Source: Halanaerobium kushneri (lineage in GTDB: Bacteria; Bacillota; Halanaerobiia; Halanaerobiales; Halanaerobiaceae). From it: 64,000 nucleotides of DNA. The position numbers and the translations under genes were made by a program. Under the pieces are notes generated by a model. The model saw only the letters and a list, made by a program, of their open reading frames with translations, was not told where the DNA came from and did not search any database. The DNA lies in the NCBI RefSeq assembly GCF_900156285.1, contig NZ_FTNC01000001.1:62001-126000 (forward strand). Direction: 5' to 3'. Positions 1-9,205 of the stretch are shown here, one piece after another (within the stretch, counting starts at the first letter, position 1; every line of letters begins with the position of its first letter).

Positions 1-2
1 AT

Positions 3-1325
3 GGTAAGGTTTTTATAGATAAGGTCTGGCCGGGAAAATGTGCTTTTCCAGATTTTACTCAGTCAGAGGTAAGAGACTGGTGGGCCGGTCTGCAGAAAGA
101 TTATGTGGAATTAGGAATTAAGGGTATCTGGAATGACATGAATGAGCCAGCTGTCTTTAATAAAACTGATACTATGGATGTAAATGTAATGCATCAGAAT
201 GATGGAGATCCTGGAACTCACCGCAGGTTTCATAATCTTTATGGCTTTTTAGAGGATAAGGCTACTTTTGAAGGTTTAAAAGAAAGCCTTGAAAATGAAA
301 GACCATTTGTGCTAACCAGGTCAGGTTTTGCTGGTATTCAGCGTTATTCAGCTGTCTGGACTGGAGATAACCGAAGTTTCTGGGATCATATAAAAATTGC
401 GATGCCAATGCTGATGAATCTGGGCATGTCAGGGGTAAGTTTTTGTGGAACAGATGTTGGAGGTTTTACAGGCAACAGTAATGGGGAACTCTTAACCCGC
501 TGGACTCAGATGGGAGCTTTTGTTCCTTTCTTTAGAAATCATTGTGAGGTTAGAGCAATTTCTCAGGAGCCCTGGTCTTTTGGAGCAAAGCATGAAAAAA
601 TAATTAAAAAATATATTGAGCTGAGATATAAATTAATTACTCATCTTTATAATCTTTTCTATCAGGCTTCTCAAACTGGTATTCCTGTTATGAGACCTCT
701 AATAATGGAATTTCCAGAAGATCAAAAATGTGAAAATTTATCTGATCAGTTTATGATTGGAGAGAGTTTATTGGTAGCTCCAGTATATCAGCCGGATCAG
801 AAAAAAAGAATGCTTTATCTGCCGGAAGGAAAATGGATTGATTTCTGGACAAAGGAAATTTATCAGGGTGGAGACCATATTATAGTTGATGCACCATTAG
901 ATACTCTACCACTTTTTGTTAGAGCAGGAAGTATTATTCCGCTTAATAAAAAATTAAACTATGTTGAAGAAGAAAAAATTGAATCACTGAAATTAAATAT
1001 TTTCTTAACTGAAGATAATAATTTAGGTAATTACAGTCTATACGATGATGATGGTATCTCATATAACTATCAGGATGGTATCTATAATTTGACAGATTTT
1101 AATTATCAATATACTGATAATCAGATAATTTTTAATATAGAAAGAACAGAAGAAAACTATCAGCAGGAATTTAAAGATTATAAGTTGATTTTCAATAATT
1201 TAAATAAGGATCCTCAAAATATCTATGTTGATGGTAATAATTTAAATGAGTTTATTTACTCTGATAACACACTGGAATTTAAAGTTCCAGTTGTTATAAA
1301 TAAAATTACCATAGGATTAAGTTAA
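3..1325 (+). CDS. GH31 family alpha-glycosidase, C-terminal part (5' end outside window)
   Basis: Hydrolyses terminal alpha-linked glucose or xylose residues of oligosaccharides, probably in the cytoplasm. The reading frame is open from the left edge, so the gene begins outside the window; a GTG at 105 is internal. The GH31 nucleophile motif KGIWNDMNEPAVF lies near visible residue 46, and the general acid region is WTGDNRSFWDH. The C-terminal part is the usual beta-sandwich with APLDTLPLFVRAGSIIP. GH31 enzymes usually have 650-800 residues, so roughly the first half is missing. It lies 25 bases upstream of a sugar ABC transporter, which suggests that it processes the imported oligosaccharide. 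Exact substrate (maltose, isomaltose, xyloside) cannot be told. Confidence 0.93.
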   Translation, partial: GKVFIDKVWPGKCAFPDFTQSEVRDWWAGLQKDYVELGIKGIWNDMNEPAVFNKTDTMDVNVMHQNDGDPGTHRRFHNLYGFLEDKATFEGLKESLENERPFVLTRSGFAGIQRYSAVWTGDNRSFWDHIKIAMPMLMNLGMSGVSFCGTDVGGFTGNSNGELLTRWTQMGAFVPFFRNHCEVRAISQEPWSFGAKHEKIIKKYIELRYKLITHLYNLFYQASQTGIPVMRPLIMEFPEDQKCENLSDQFMIGESLLVAPVYQPDQKKRMLYLPEGKWIDFWTKEIYQGGDHIIVDAPLDTLPLFVRAGSIIPLNKKLNYVEEEKIESLKLNIFLTEDNNLGNYSLYDDDGISYNYQDGIYNLTDFNYQYTDNQIIFNIERTEENYQQEFKDYKLIFNNLNKDPQNIYVDGNNLNEFIYSDNTLEFKVPVVINKITIGLS

Positions 1326-1350
1326 AACAAATTAAAAGGAGGAATTATTA

Positions 1351-2625
1351 ATGAGAAAGTCAATTATCAAAGTTTCAATTTTAGTTTTAGCTTTAGCACT
1401 TATTTTTTCTGGAGGTGTTGCTGCTCAGCAGAATCTAGATAAAAAGGAAATTACTGATCAGGTAACACTAAAATTATGGGAAGCCGATGAAGAAAGAATT
1501 GATAATGAAATTTTAGATCCCTTAATCAAAAAATTTGAAAACAAATATCCAAATGTTACTGTAGAAAGAACTCATGCAGGTAGTGTTGAGGATCTCAGAC
1601 AGAACACCCAAACTGCTTATATGGGTGGACAGGGACCAGATCTTGTATTAAGCCCTTTTGATCATATTGGTCCATTTTCAATTATGGGACTTGCTCAGCC
1701 ATTAGATAAACTGATGAGTCAGGATATGAAAGATAAGTATATTGATGCTGCTCTGCCAGGTATGAGTTTACATGGTAAAACTTATGGTGTTCCTGTAACT
1801 ATGGGAAATCATTTAATGTTAATGTATAATAAAAAGATTGTAGATCAAGCCCCAGAAACCTGGTCTGAGTTAATTAAAGTTGCAAAAGCAAATACAGTTG
1901 ATGAAGATGGTGATGGTCTAGTTGATAAATATGGCTTAGCATATAATTTAAATGAGCCCTTCTGGTGGGCTGCTTTCCACGGTGGCTTTGGCGGCTGGGT
2001 TTTTGACGAAGATTATAAGCCAACATTAAATACAGAAGCTACTGTAGATTCTCTGCAGTTTGTTCACGACCTGAAGTTTGAATATGAAATTGTACCTAAA
2101 GAATCTGATTATGATCTGATGGATAGTCTCTTTAAAAAAGGCGATGTTGCCTTTATTATTAATGGAGACTGGTCAATTGAGGGTTATAAAAATGCCGATA
2201 ATATTGATTTAGGTGTAGCACCAATACCTAAATTCGATAAAACAGGTAAATATGGCCAGCCGATGACCAGTGGTAAAGGCTTTATTATGCTGTCAGATCT
2301 ACCTGAACAAAAACAGATTGCTGCAATTAAGTTTATTGATTTTATGACAAGTACTGCAGCTCAGGAGCTTTATGTTGATAATAATTTCCTACCAAGTAAT
2401 GATCATGCTTATGGATTACCACAGATTCAGAATGATCCAATTATGAAAGGTTCTGCAGAACAGTTAAGAAAAGGAAAGGCGATGCCAGTAGTACCGGAGA
2501 TGAGAGGTATCTGGGATGCTGTAAGACCAGCTCTGCAGAGTGTTATGAGTGGAGATTTATCTCCAGAAGCAGCTGCTGAACAAATGCAGAAAGAAGCAGA
2601 AGAAAATATTAAGAGCATGCAGTAA
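1351..2625 (+). CDS. Sugar ABC transporter substrate-binding protein (MalE-like)
   Basis: Extracytoplasmic binding protein that captures an oligosaccharide for the two permeases downstream. The N-terminus has a basic start and hydrophobic core ending in SGGVAAQQN, a signal peptide. No lipobox cysteine is visible, which is unusual for a Gram-positive-type binding protein. The mature part shows the family-1 extracellular solute-binding pattern, for example YGVPVTMGNHLMLMYNKK and KGFIMLSD. Length of 424 is normal. A strong AAAGGAGGAATT ribosome site precedes the ATG. A hairpin with a T-run follows, probably giving more binding protein than permease mRNA. No ATPase gene is present; a shared MsmX-type ATPase elsewhere is likely. 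Confidence 0.93.
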   Translation: MRKSIIKVSILVLALALIFSGGVAAQQNLDKKEITDQVTLKLWEADEERIDNEILDPLIKKFENKYPNVTVERTHAGSVEDLRQNTQTAYMGGQGPDLVLSPFDHIGPFSIMGLAQPLDKLMSQDMKDKYIDAALPGMSLHGKTYGVPVTMGNHLMLMYNKKIVDQAPETWSELIKVAKANTVDEDGDGLVDKYGLAYNLNEPFWWAAFHGGFGGWVFDEDYKPTLNTEATVDSLQFVHDLKFEYEIVPKESDYDLMDSLFKKGDVAFIINGDWSIEGYKNADNIDLGVAPIPKFDKTGKYGQPMTSGKGFIMLSDLPEQKQIAAIKFIDFMTSTAAQELYVDNNFLPSNDHAYGLPQIQNDPIMKGSAEQLRKGKAMPVVPEMRGIWDAVRPALQSVMSGDLSPEAAAEQMQKEAEENIKSMQ

Positions 2626-2645
2626 AAAAGTCATTTTACAACTAA

Positions 2646-2672
2646 AAAGGGGGGACTAATCCCCTCTTTTTC
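2646..2672 (+). terminator. Intra-operon hairpin terminator after the binding-protein gene
   Basis: A G-run and a C-run (GGGGACTAATCCCC core) form a short GC stem followed by CTTTTTCTTT. It sits between the binding protein and the first permease, where partial termination commonly sets the stoichiometry. Confidence 0.75.
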
Positions 2673-2696
2673 TTTATGAAAAAGGGAGGTAATTAA

Positions 2697-3638
2697 ATGA
2701 GCCAATCTGATGAAAACTTAAGGTTTACATCAGCCTTATCAAATTTTTCTATCAAAGATTTCTGGAGAGAACACAAATTTTCTTATATGATGTTGCTGCC
2801 GGCTTTTATAGTGGTTTTATTTGTTGTGATTTACCCATTTTTTTATAACTTTAGGCTTGCTTTTTCTAATCTCAATATGTATAACATGAGACAGTTTATT
2901 CAAAGTGATCAGCTTAGCTATATTGGGATTGACAATTTTATTCAGATTATAACTGAAAGTTCATTCTGGATTATTTTACTGAGAACTGTTGCCTGGACAG
3001 TTATTAATGTTGTAGCTCATGTAGGTTTTGGAATATTTTATGCCATTATACTTGATCGTGATTTAATGTTTAAATCAATTTATAGAACTTTATTAGTAAT
3101 TCCCTGGGCTATTCCTCAGTATATAGTAGTTTTAATCTGGAAGGGTATGTTTAATTTTCGTTATGGAGCAGTAAATTTACTTTTAAGGAAAATTGGTGTA
3201 CCGGGGGTGGCCTGGCTAAGTCAGGCAAGTACAGGTTTTTCGGCAGCCTTAATTGTTAATATCTGGCTTGGAATTCCATTTATGATGATGATTGCTCTTG
3301 GTGGTCTGCAGAGTATTGATCCTAATTTTTATGAGGCAGCAGAAATTGATGGAGCCAGTAACTGGCAGCAGATTAAACATATCACTCTACCTCTATTAAA
3401 ACCAGTTATGTTACCTGCTGTAATTTTGGGAGTTGTCTGGACTTTTAATAATTTAAGAGTTATTTATCTTTTAACTCAAAACACCTTAACAAATAAAATA
3501 GATATTCTGGTTACCCATGTTTATCGTTCTGCTTTTGAGTTTTATCGATATGGATATGCAGCAGCATTTTCATTAATTATTTTTGTTATTTTATTAGTCT
3601 GGGCAATTAGTTTTATTGACTATATAAATGAAGACTAA
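2697..3638 (+). CDS. Sugar ABC transporter permease, MalF-type
   Basis: Inner-membrane permease of a carbohydrate-uptake ABC transporter. The 313 residues show about six hydrophobic segments starting near residue 30 (FSYMMLLPAFIVVLFVVIYP). The EAA loop that contacts the ATPase reads YEAAEIDGASNWQQIKHITLPLLKP near residue 220. It follows the binding protein and lies 14 bases before the partner permease, so it is one operon. RBS GGGAGG precedes the ATG. The sugar cannot be deduced, but the GH31 neighbour suggests an alpha-glucoside. Confidence 0.93.
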   Translation: MSQSDENLRFTSALSNFSIKDFWREHKFSYMMLLPAFIVVLFVVIYPFFYNFRLAFSNLNMYNMRQFIQSDQLSYIGIDNFIQIITESSFWIILLRTVAWTVINVVAHVGFGIFYAIILDRDLMFKSIYRTLLVIPWAIPQYIVVLIWKGMFNFRYGAVNLLLRKIGVPGVAWLSQASTGFSAALIVNIWLGIPFMMMIALGGLQSIDPNFYEAAEIDGASNWQQIKHITLPLLKPVMLPAVILGVVWTFNNLRVIYLLTQNTLTNKIDILVTHVYRSAFEFYRYGYAAAFSLIIFVILLVWAISFIDYINED

Positions 3639-3652
3639 AGGGAGGTAATTAA

Positions 3653-4528
3653 ATGTCAGTAAAAAAAGATAGCAAATGGAAGCGAATAGTATTCCATATA
3701 ATATTACTTATTTCTGTGGTAATCGCAGTTTATCCGGCCTTAAGAGTTTTTGGTACTTCCTTAAGACCGGGAGATTCACTACATTCTACAAGCCTGGCTA
3801 TTATTCCTGATGATGCAACCTTTGATGCCTATAAAACTTTGATTTTTGATAAAGGTTTTTTAATCTGGTTGAGAAACTCACTGCTGGTGACTTTCTTTAC
3901 AGTGGTTATAGGAGTTTCTTTAGCATCAACAGCTGGCTATGTTTTTTCTCGCAAGAGATTTCCGGGGCGCAAATCCGGTCTAACATTTTTTCTGCTCACT
4001 CAGATGTTTCCTGCTACAATGCTTTTGCTGCCGATGTACATTCTGCTGGCCCAGTTTGGTTTAACTGATCAAACAGTTGTAGTTCCATTTTTGGGAATGG
4101 CTAAAGCTCACATAGGTTTAATTATCATGTATTCTTCGACAGCTCTACCTTTATGTGTCTGGCAGATGAAGGGATATTATGATACAATTCCGGAAAGTCT
4201 TGAAGAAGCAGCACTGGTTGATGGCTTAAATCAGTTCCAGGCATTTTATAAGATAATTTTGCCCCTGGCAAAACCGGCACTGGTAATTACAGCCTTATTT
4301 TCTTTTATGACAGCCTGGAATGAATATATGGTGGCCCGAGTGGTAATGACAGACAATAGTTTATATACTCTGCCAGTAGGGTTAACCAATCTGGCCGGTC
4401 AGTTTAACACTGCCTGGGCAGAATTTGCAGCTGCTTCTGTACTAATTATGCTACCTGTTATGGCAGTTTTCTTACTGTTATCCAGATTTTTAGTTGGTGG
4501 TCTGACTCTGGGTGGTGTAAAAGGTTAA
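3653..4528 (+). CDS. Sugar ABC transporter permease, MalG-type
   Basis: Second permease of the carbohydrate transporter, forming a heterodimer with the preceding MalF-type protein. Six hydrophobic segments can be drawn in 291 residues. The EAA motif is LEEAALVDGLNQFQAFYKI near residue 184, and the C-terminus LVGGLTLGGVKG is typical of MalG proteins. The start has the same GGGAGGTAATTAA leader as the gene before it. It is the last gene of the transport operon; the LacI-type regulator follows 135 bases later. Confidence 0.93.
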   Translation: MSVKKDSKWKRIVFHIILLISVVIAVYPALRVFGTSLRPGDSLHSTSLAIIPDDATFDAYKTLIFDKGFLIWLRNSLLVTFFTVVIGVSLASTAGYVFSRKRFPGRKSGLTFFLLTQMFPATMLLLPMYILLAQFGLTDQTVVVPFLGMAKAHIGLIIMYSSTALPLCVWQMKGYYDTIPESLEEAALVDGLNQFQAFYKIILPLAKPALVITALFSFMTAWNEYMVARVVMTDNSLYTLPVGLTNLAGQFNTAWAEFAAASVLIMLPVMAVFLLLSRFLVGGLTLGGVKG

Positions 4529-4663
4529 TTTTAAGTTTAAAAACCATTGATGAGCTTAAATTAGAATAATTGCCATATTATATTTAAATCTGAGTAAAAT
4601 TGTTATATAATATTGACAGAGATTTATTATCTATCTTAACTAAATTATAAGGATTGATCAAAT

Positions 4664-5683
4664 ATGCCTACTTTAAAAGATGTGGCAAAAAGAGCTGGTG
4701 TAGCGCCATCCACAGTATCTCGAGTCATTAATGACAGTTCTCGGATTAGTGAAGAAACTAAATTTAAGGTTAGAAAAATTATGGATGAAATAGGCTATCA
4801 TCCCAATATAAATGCCCGTAATCTGGTCAAACAGCGATCACATAATCTGGGACTTGTGATCCCTTATTCAACAGAAGAAGCTTTTGCTGACCCTTTTTAT
4901 TCAGAAATTTTACGCGGAATAGGTGTTCTGGCACATTCAAAGGGGTTTAATTTACTGTTACTAACCAGCAATGGAGAAGATGAAGAAAAAAAGACTGTTC
5001 TAAATGCTGTTAGGGGCAAACAGATTGATGGAGTTTTACTTCTGCGTGCCAAGAAAGAGGATGGTTTAATTGATGAGCTAACTAAAATAAATTTTCCTTT
5101 TGTAATTGTTGGTCGCCCGGAAGAACAGGATAAATATTACTGGGTTAATAATGATAATATAGCTGCCAGTGAAAGAGTTGTGGATTATTTAATTGCAAAT
5201 GGTCATCGAAATATTGCCATGATCGTTGGCGACGAAAATTATATAATGAATGAGGACCGTCTTCAGGGATATAAAAACTCTTTGCGTAAAAACAATTTAA
5301 AAATTAAGGATGAATTAATTGTTCAGTCCGAAAAAATTGATTATCAGAGTATTTATATGCTTTCTCAAAAAATGATCAAAGAATATCCAGAAATCACAGC
5401 TTTTTATGGGATGAGCGATACCATGGCTTATACAATTATGCAGGCTATGAATGATCTACAGATGAGTATACCAGAAGATATATCAATAGTTGGTTTTAAT
5501 AATAATCCAATGTCAAAAATTGTCTCTCCACCTTTAACAACAGTAGATATTAATATTTATTTACTCGGTAATAAAGCAACTGAGTTATTAATCGGAGTTA
5601 TTAATGGTCAGATTGACAAGTATCAGCATACAATTGTACCGGCTAAGATTATAGAAAGAAGCTCCTGTAAAAAATTAAATTAA
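4664..5683 (+). CDS. LacI-family transcriptional regulator
   Basis: DNA-binding repressor probably controlling the adjoining sugar transport and glycosidase genes. Residues 1-55 are a LacI helix-turn-helix and hinge (LKDVAKRAGVAPSTVSRVIN, then GYHPNINARNL). The rest is a periplasmic-binding-protein-like effector domain with SIVGFNNNPMS and PPLTTVDIN, as in MalR/CcpA relatives. Length of 339 is standard. It has its own upstream AT-rich region with TTGACA at 4613 but no convincing -10 at ideal spacing, so independent transcription is only likely. Ligand unknown. Confidence 0.92.
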   Translation: MPTLKDVAKRAGVAPSTVSRVINDSSRISEETKFKVRKIMDEIGYHPNINARNLVKQRSHNLGLVIPYSTEEAFADPFYSEILRGIGVLAHSKGFNLLLLTSNGEDEEKKTVLNAVRGKQIDGVLLLRAKKEDGLIDELTKINFPFVIVGRPEEQDKYYWVNNDNIAASERVVDYLIANGHRNIAMIVGDENYIMNEDRLQGYKNSLRKNNLKIKDELIVQSEKIDYQSIYMLSQKMIKEYPEITAFYGMSDTMAYTIMQAMNDLQMSIPEDISIVGFNNNPMSKIVSPPLTTVDINIYLLGNKATELLIGVINGQIDKYQHTIVPAKIIERSSCKKLN

Positions 5684-5697
5684 TTTACATTTTAGAT

Positions 5698-5727
5698 TCC
5701 GACAGATTATTTCTGTCGGATTTTTTC
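5698..5727 (+). terminator. Intrinsic terminator of the LacI-type gene
   Basis: Nine-base stem TCCGACAGA / TCTGTCGGA with a short loop, followed by TTTTTTCTT. It closes the regulator gene. Confidence 0.88.
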
Positions 5728-5875
5728 TTAAAAAATTTAACGAAATTTGTCAGATATCTTTTTTTACTTTCAGCTTTTCTTATAATATAATTGTTTTAGA
5801 GAAATTATATTAGGTATTTATATTTGAATTATTATGATTTAGTTAGATTATTAATTAATAGAAGGGAGAAATCAA

Positions 5876-6937
5876 ATGTCAGATAAAAAGAATTTTGTAG
5901 ATAAATATTTTAATATCAAAAATTCTCTTCTATATTTTGCTCTCTTTTTACTAATTTCAGCAGTTTCGCTGTATTATGTTAATAAAATATATTCTCAGGG
6001 GAGTAATTTAGATGTCTTATTTTCTTTTTCAACCAAGATTTTAATTTCCTTATTTACTCTGTTATTTTTCTATTTTATTTTTGATGGTTTAAGACTATAT
6101 TTTGTCTTAAAAACTTTGAATGCCGGCATTTCATTCTGGAATGTTTATAAATTAGTTTTTATAAATATCTTTATTTCGAATATTACCCCACTTGCAACCG
6201 GAGGAGGTTTTGCTCAGGTTTATTTTCTGCAAAAGAAAGGAATTCCTCTAGGTAAATCTTCAGCAGCTGTTTTAATCAGAACTTTATTGTCAGCGACAAT
6301 GTTATTTTTAAGTGTGCCACTGATTGTGTTTCGTAATCGCTCAATGCTCAATTTACTTCCAGGAGATTATATCTTTGTTTATCTGGGATTATTTCTGGCT
6401 TTATACATTCTGGTTTTTTATCTTTTGATTTTCAAACTAAGAACGATTATGAAAATAATTTATAAGTTTTTTTATTTTTTAAAGTCTAAACATCTGCTGA
6501 CCAAAAAGCGTTTTAGAAAAATTACCAGATATATTTTTAAAAATCTGGAACTCTTTTCTGAAGATCTGGCATTTTTTATTCAGGGGAAGAAAATATATGT
6601 TTTTCTGTCTTTTTTATTTACAGTTATTTTTCTGCTGGCAGAGTTTTCTTTTTCTTATCTTATTTTGAAGGGTCTTGGATATGAAATTCATTTTTTTAGA
6701 ATTTTAACTCTCCAGGTATTGGTTGTTTTTATTATGTACTTTGCTCCTACTCCAGGGGCAGCAGGAATTGCAGAAGGGGGTTATTCACTTCTGTTTTCCA
6801 AATTCGTTAATCAGAGTGATCTCTTTCCTCTATTATTTTATTGGAGATTTTTTAGCAAATATGTTGGTATTTTAATTGGAGTTTTTGTTTTTTTTCATTT
6901 AATTATTAGAGGGGGGATAGAAGTTGAAGAAGAGTAA
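5876..6937 (+). CDS. Flippase-like integral membrane protein (LPG synthase TM / UPF0104 family)
   Basis: A polytopic membrane protein of 353 residues with about eight hydrophobic segments. Family hallmarks are TPLATGGGFAQVYFL near residue 105 and APTPGAAGIAEGGYSLLF near residue 288, as in the transmembrane domain of lysylphosphatidylglycerol synthase and AglD-like proteins. Members are thought to move or modify lipid-linked molecules. No acyltransferase domain is fused, so it is not a full MprF. The next gene, a membrane glycosyltransferase, overlaps its 3' end by 14 bases, so the two probably act together on a glycolipid. RBS GAAGGGAG is good. Confidence 0.85.
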   Translation: MSDKKNFVDKYFNIKNSLLYFALFLLISAVSLYYVNKIYSQGSNLDVLFSFSTKILISLFTLLFFYFIFDGLRLYFVLKTLNAGISFWNVYKLVFINIFISNITPLATGGGFAQVYFLQKKGIPLGKSSAAVLIRTLLSATMLFLSVPLIVFRNRSMLNLLPGDYIFVYLGLFLALYILVFYLLIFKLRTIMKIIYKFFYFLKSKHLLTKKRFRKITRYIFKNLELFSEDLAFFIQGKKIYVFLSFLFTVIFLLAEFSFSYLILKGLGYEIHFFRILTLQVLVVFIMYFAPTPGAAGIAEGGYSLLFSKFVNQSDLFPLLFYWRFFSKYVGILIGVFVFFHLIIRGGIEVEEE

Positions 6938-9143
6938 AGTCTATATATTTATTTTGATAATAATTATCTTAATTTTATTTTCTTATAAAATCTATGTCCC
7001 TTATACAATTCAGGATTTTAATGCTGTAAATGTTAAGAATATGGATTTAATTAAAGATAATGTTGATCAAAAAAATTATTCTTTTGCTGTAGTTGGTAAT
7101 ATAGAAAATTCTATTTCTATTTTTGATAATCGAATTTTAGAAAAAATAAAGAAAGATAATGTGGATTTTATACTGTCAACTGGAAATAATTTGCGTGATG
7201 GAGATGAAACAAAATATAGAGTTTTTTATCGTACTCTGGGAAAAACAAATATTCCTTTTTTAACTGCAATTGGGAGCAGGGAAATGAGAGATGATGGGAA
7301 TGAAAACTTTTATAAGTATTTTGGTCCCTTTTATTTTTCTTTTCAAATTGATAATTCTTATTTTATCTTTTTAGATACAACGGAAAATACAAATTTAAGC
7401 TGGCAGCAGCAGTGGCTGCAGAGTCAACTTGAGCGAGCAGTAAGTTATGATAAAAAGTTTGTTATAATGAATAAAACTCCGGTTAAAATTGATAATGAAA
7501 TTCTTAAAGATGATGATGACTTTAAATATATTGAATCAGAAGATTTAAGGAATTTTTATCAGGATTTATTTAGTCGTTATAATGTGGACTCCGTTTTTTC
7601 TTCTAATATTGAAATATATCATCAGGAAGAAATTAAGGGGGTTGATTATTATATTAGTGGTGGTGCTGGTGGTGAGTTAATTTTTGATAATGATAATAGT
7701 TTTTATCACTACCTTTTAGTAAATGTATCAGATTCAGGAGTGGAAGTAAGTGTTGAGCGACTCGAAAATAACCCCAGTACTTTTTCGAAACTGCTTGTGA
7801 ATATCTGGGTTGCACTGCAGTCGTTTTTTTATGCTAATTATATTAATATTTTAATTGTATTATTTATTGCTTTGACTGTTTTTTATATTCTGCATCGGGA
7901 GATTAATAAAGAGGTAGATTATTATCGTGATTTTGCCTATTCTAATAAAAAAATTAAGGAACAGAAACTGAAAATTGCGATGTTTACCAATAATTATTTT
8001 CCGGTCATTGGCGGTGTTCCAATTTCAATACAGAGACTGGCAAAAGCTCTGAGAAATAGAGGCCATCAGGTTAAAATTTTTGCTCCAGAGTATAAGGAAC
8101 AGACTGAGGATGAAACCGATATAATTCGCTGTAATTCTATTTATTATTATGAAGAATCTGGGCTGGCTTTTCCAGTAACCAATATTTATTCACCTCAGAT
8201 AAAAAAAGATTTTAAAGCGGGAAATTTTGATCTTGTTCACGCTCATCATCCCTTCTGGTTGGGAAATAAAGGGCGCAAACTTGCCGAAAAATTTAATCTT
8301 CCGCTTGCCTTTACCTATCACACTCGACTGGAAAAATACTCACATTATGTACCAAATATTTTATTCATGCGTAAGTTTTTTAAAAACAGACTTTCGCATT
8401 TTCTGATCAGAAATTTTGCCAATAATACAGATGCTGTTTTTGCTCCAACAGAATCAACTAAGGAATATCTGCGTAATGTTGGGGTTAGCAGATTTATTAA
8501 AGTGATGCCAACTGGAATAGATTTTGATCATTATAATTGCCCGGATGAAGTGATTAATAAATTGAGAAAAAAATTAATTGGTGACGCGGAGCAGCTTTTA
8601 ATTTCAGTTTCCAGACTATCTAAAGAAAAGAATCTATATTTTCTTTTAAATGGTATTAAAACCTTAAAAGAAAAAAGTAATCTTAATTTTAAATTAATTA
8701 TTATTGGCAGTGGTTCAGAAAAAGATAATATAGAAAGTTTTATTGAGGAGAATCAGCTGGAAAATGAGATTGAGCTTATTGGAGCTGTTGACTTTAGAGA
8801 AATGGCTAAATATTATTTGGCTGCAGATTTATTTGTTTTTGCTTCGACTACGGAAACTCAGGGTATGGTTTTACTAGAAGCAATGGCCGGTTATAATCCT
8901 GTAGTTGCTGTTAAATCGAGTGGAATAGATGATGTTATTAAAAATGATTATAATGGCTATAAAACGGAGGAAGACACAGATCAGTGGAGCAGTCGAATTA
9001 TAGATATATTAAATAGTAATGATGATTTTGAAAAAACAGCTCAAAATGCAAGAGAAATGGCCGAAAGCTATTCTATTGATCAGATGGCTGAGACAGCAGA
9101 AGAACTTTATTGCAGAATCTTACAGCTAAAAAAATATCAGTGA
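6924..9143 (+). CDS. Membrane fusion protein: degenerate metallophosphoesterase-like domain plus GT4 glycosyltransferase
   Basis: TTG start after GAGGGGGG, overlapping the previous gene. Residues 5-27 are a membrane anchor. Residues about 50-290 resemble a calcineurin-type phosphoesterase, but the metal ligands are gone: VGNIEN stands where GDxH is expected, STGNNLRDGD where GDxxD is expected, and AIGSREM where GNHE is expected. A second membrane segment (about 302-325) follows. Residues about 347-735 are a GT4 (GT-B) transferase with NNYFPVIGGVPISIQRLAKAL, VHAHHPFW and the ExxxxxxxE motif ETQGMVLLEA. The expected layout is an external pseudo-phosphatase and a cytoplasmic transferase, probably making a glycolipid such as a diglucosyl-diacylglycerol. 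The family call for the transferase is firm; the first domain is an inference. Confidence 0.85.
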   Translation: MKKSKVYIFILIIIILILFSYKIYVPYTIQDFNAVNVKNMDLIKDNVDQKNYSFAVVGNIENSISIFDNRILEKIKKDNVDFILSTGNNLRDGDETKYRVFYRTLGKTNIPFLTAIGSREMRDDGNENFYKYFGPFYFSFQIDNSYFIFLDTTENTNLSWQQQWLQSQLERAVSYDKKFVIMNKTPVKIDNEILKDDDDFKYIESEDLRNFYQDLFSRYNVDSVFSSNIEIYHQEEIKGVDYYISGGAGGELIFDNDNSFYHYLLVNVSDSGVEVSVERLENNPSTFSKLLVNIWVALQSFFYANYINILIVLFIALTVFYILHREINKEVDYYRDFAYSNKKIKEQKLKIAMFTNNYFPVIGGVPISIQRLAKALRNRGHQVKIFAPEYKEQTEDETDIIRCNSIYYYEESGLAFPVTNIYSPQIKKDFKAGNFDLVHAHHPFWLGNKGRKLAEKFNLPLAFTYHTRLEKYSHYVPNILFMRKFFKNRLSHFLIRNFANNTDAVFAPTESTKEYLRNVGVSRFIKVMPTGIDFDHYNCPDEVINKLRKKLIGDAEQLLISVSRLSKEKNLYFLLNGIKTLKEKSNLNFKLIIIGSGSEKDNIESFIEENQLENEIELIGAVDFREMAKYYLAADLFVFASTTETQGMVLLEAMAGYNPVVAVKSSGIDDVIKNDYNGYKTEEDTDQWSSRIIDILNSNDDFEKTAQNAREMAESYSIDQMAETAEELYCRILQLKKYQ

Positions 9144-9205
9144 TTGTTACAATGAACTATACTAATTTAATCAAGCAGATTTAATCAAACAGGAGGTAAT
9201 ATGTG

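Noticed and set aside
4613-4641. Promoter of the LacI-type regulator
   Set aside because: TTGACA is good but no acceptable -10 lies at 16-18 bases; left out as a feature.
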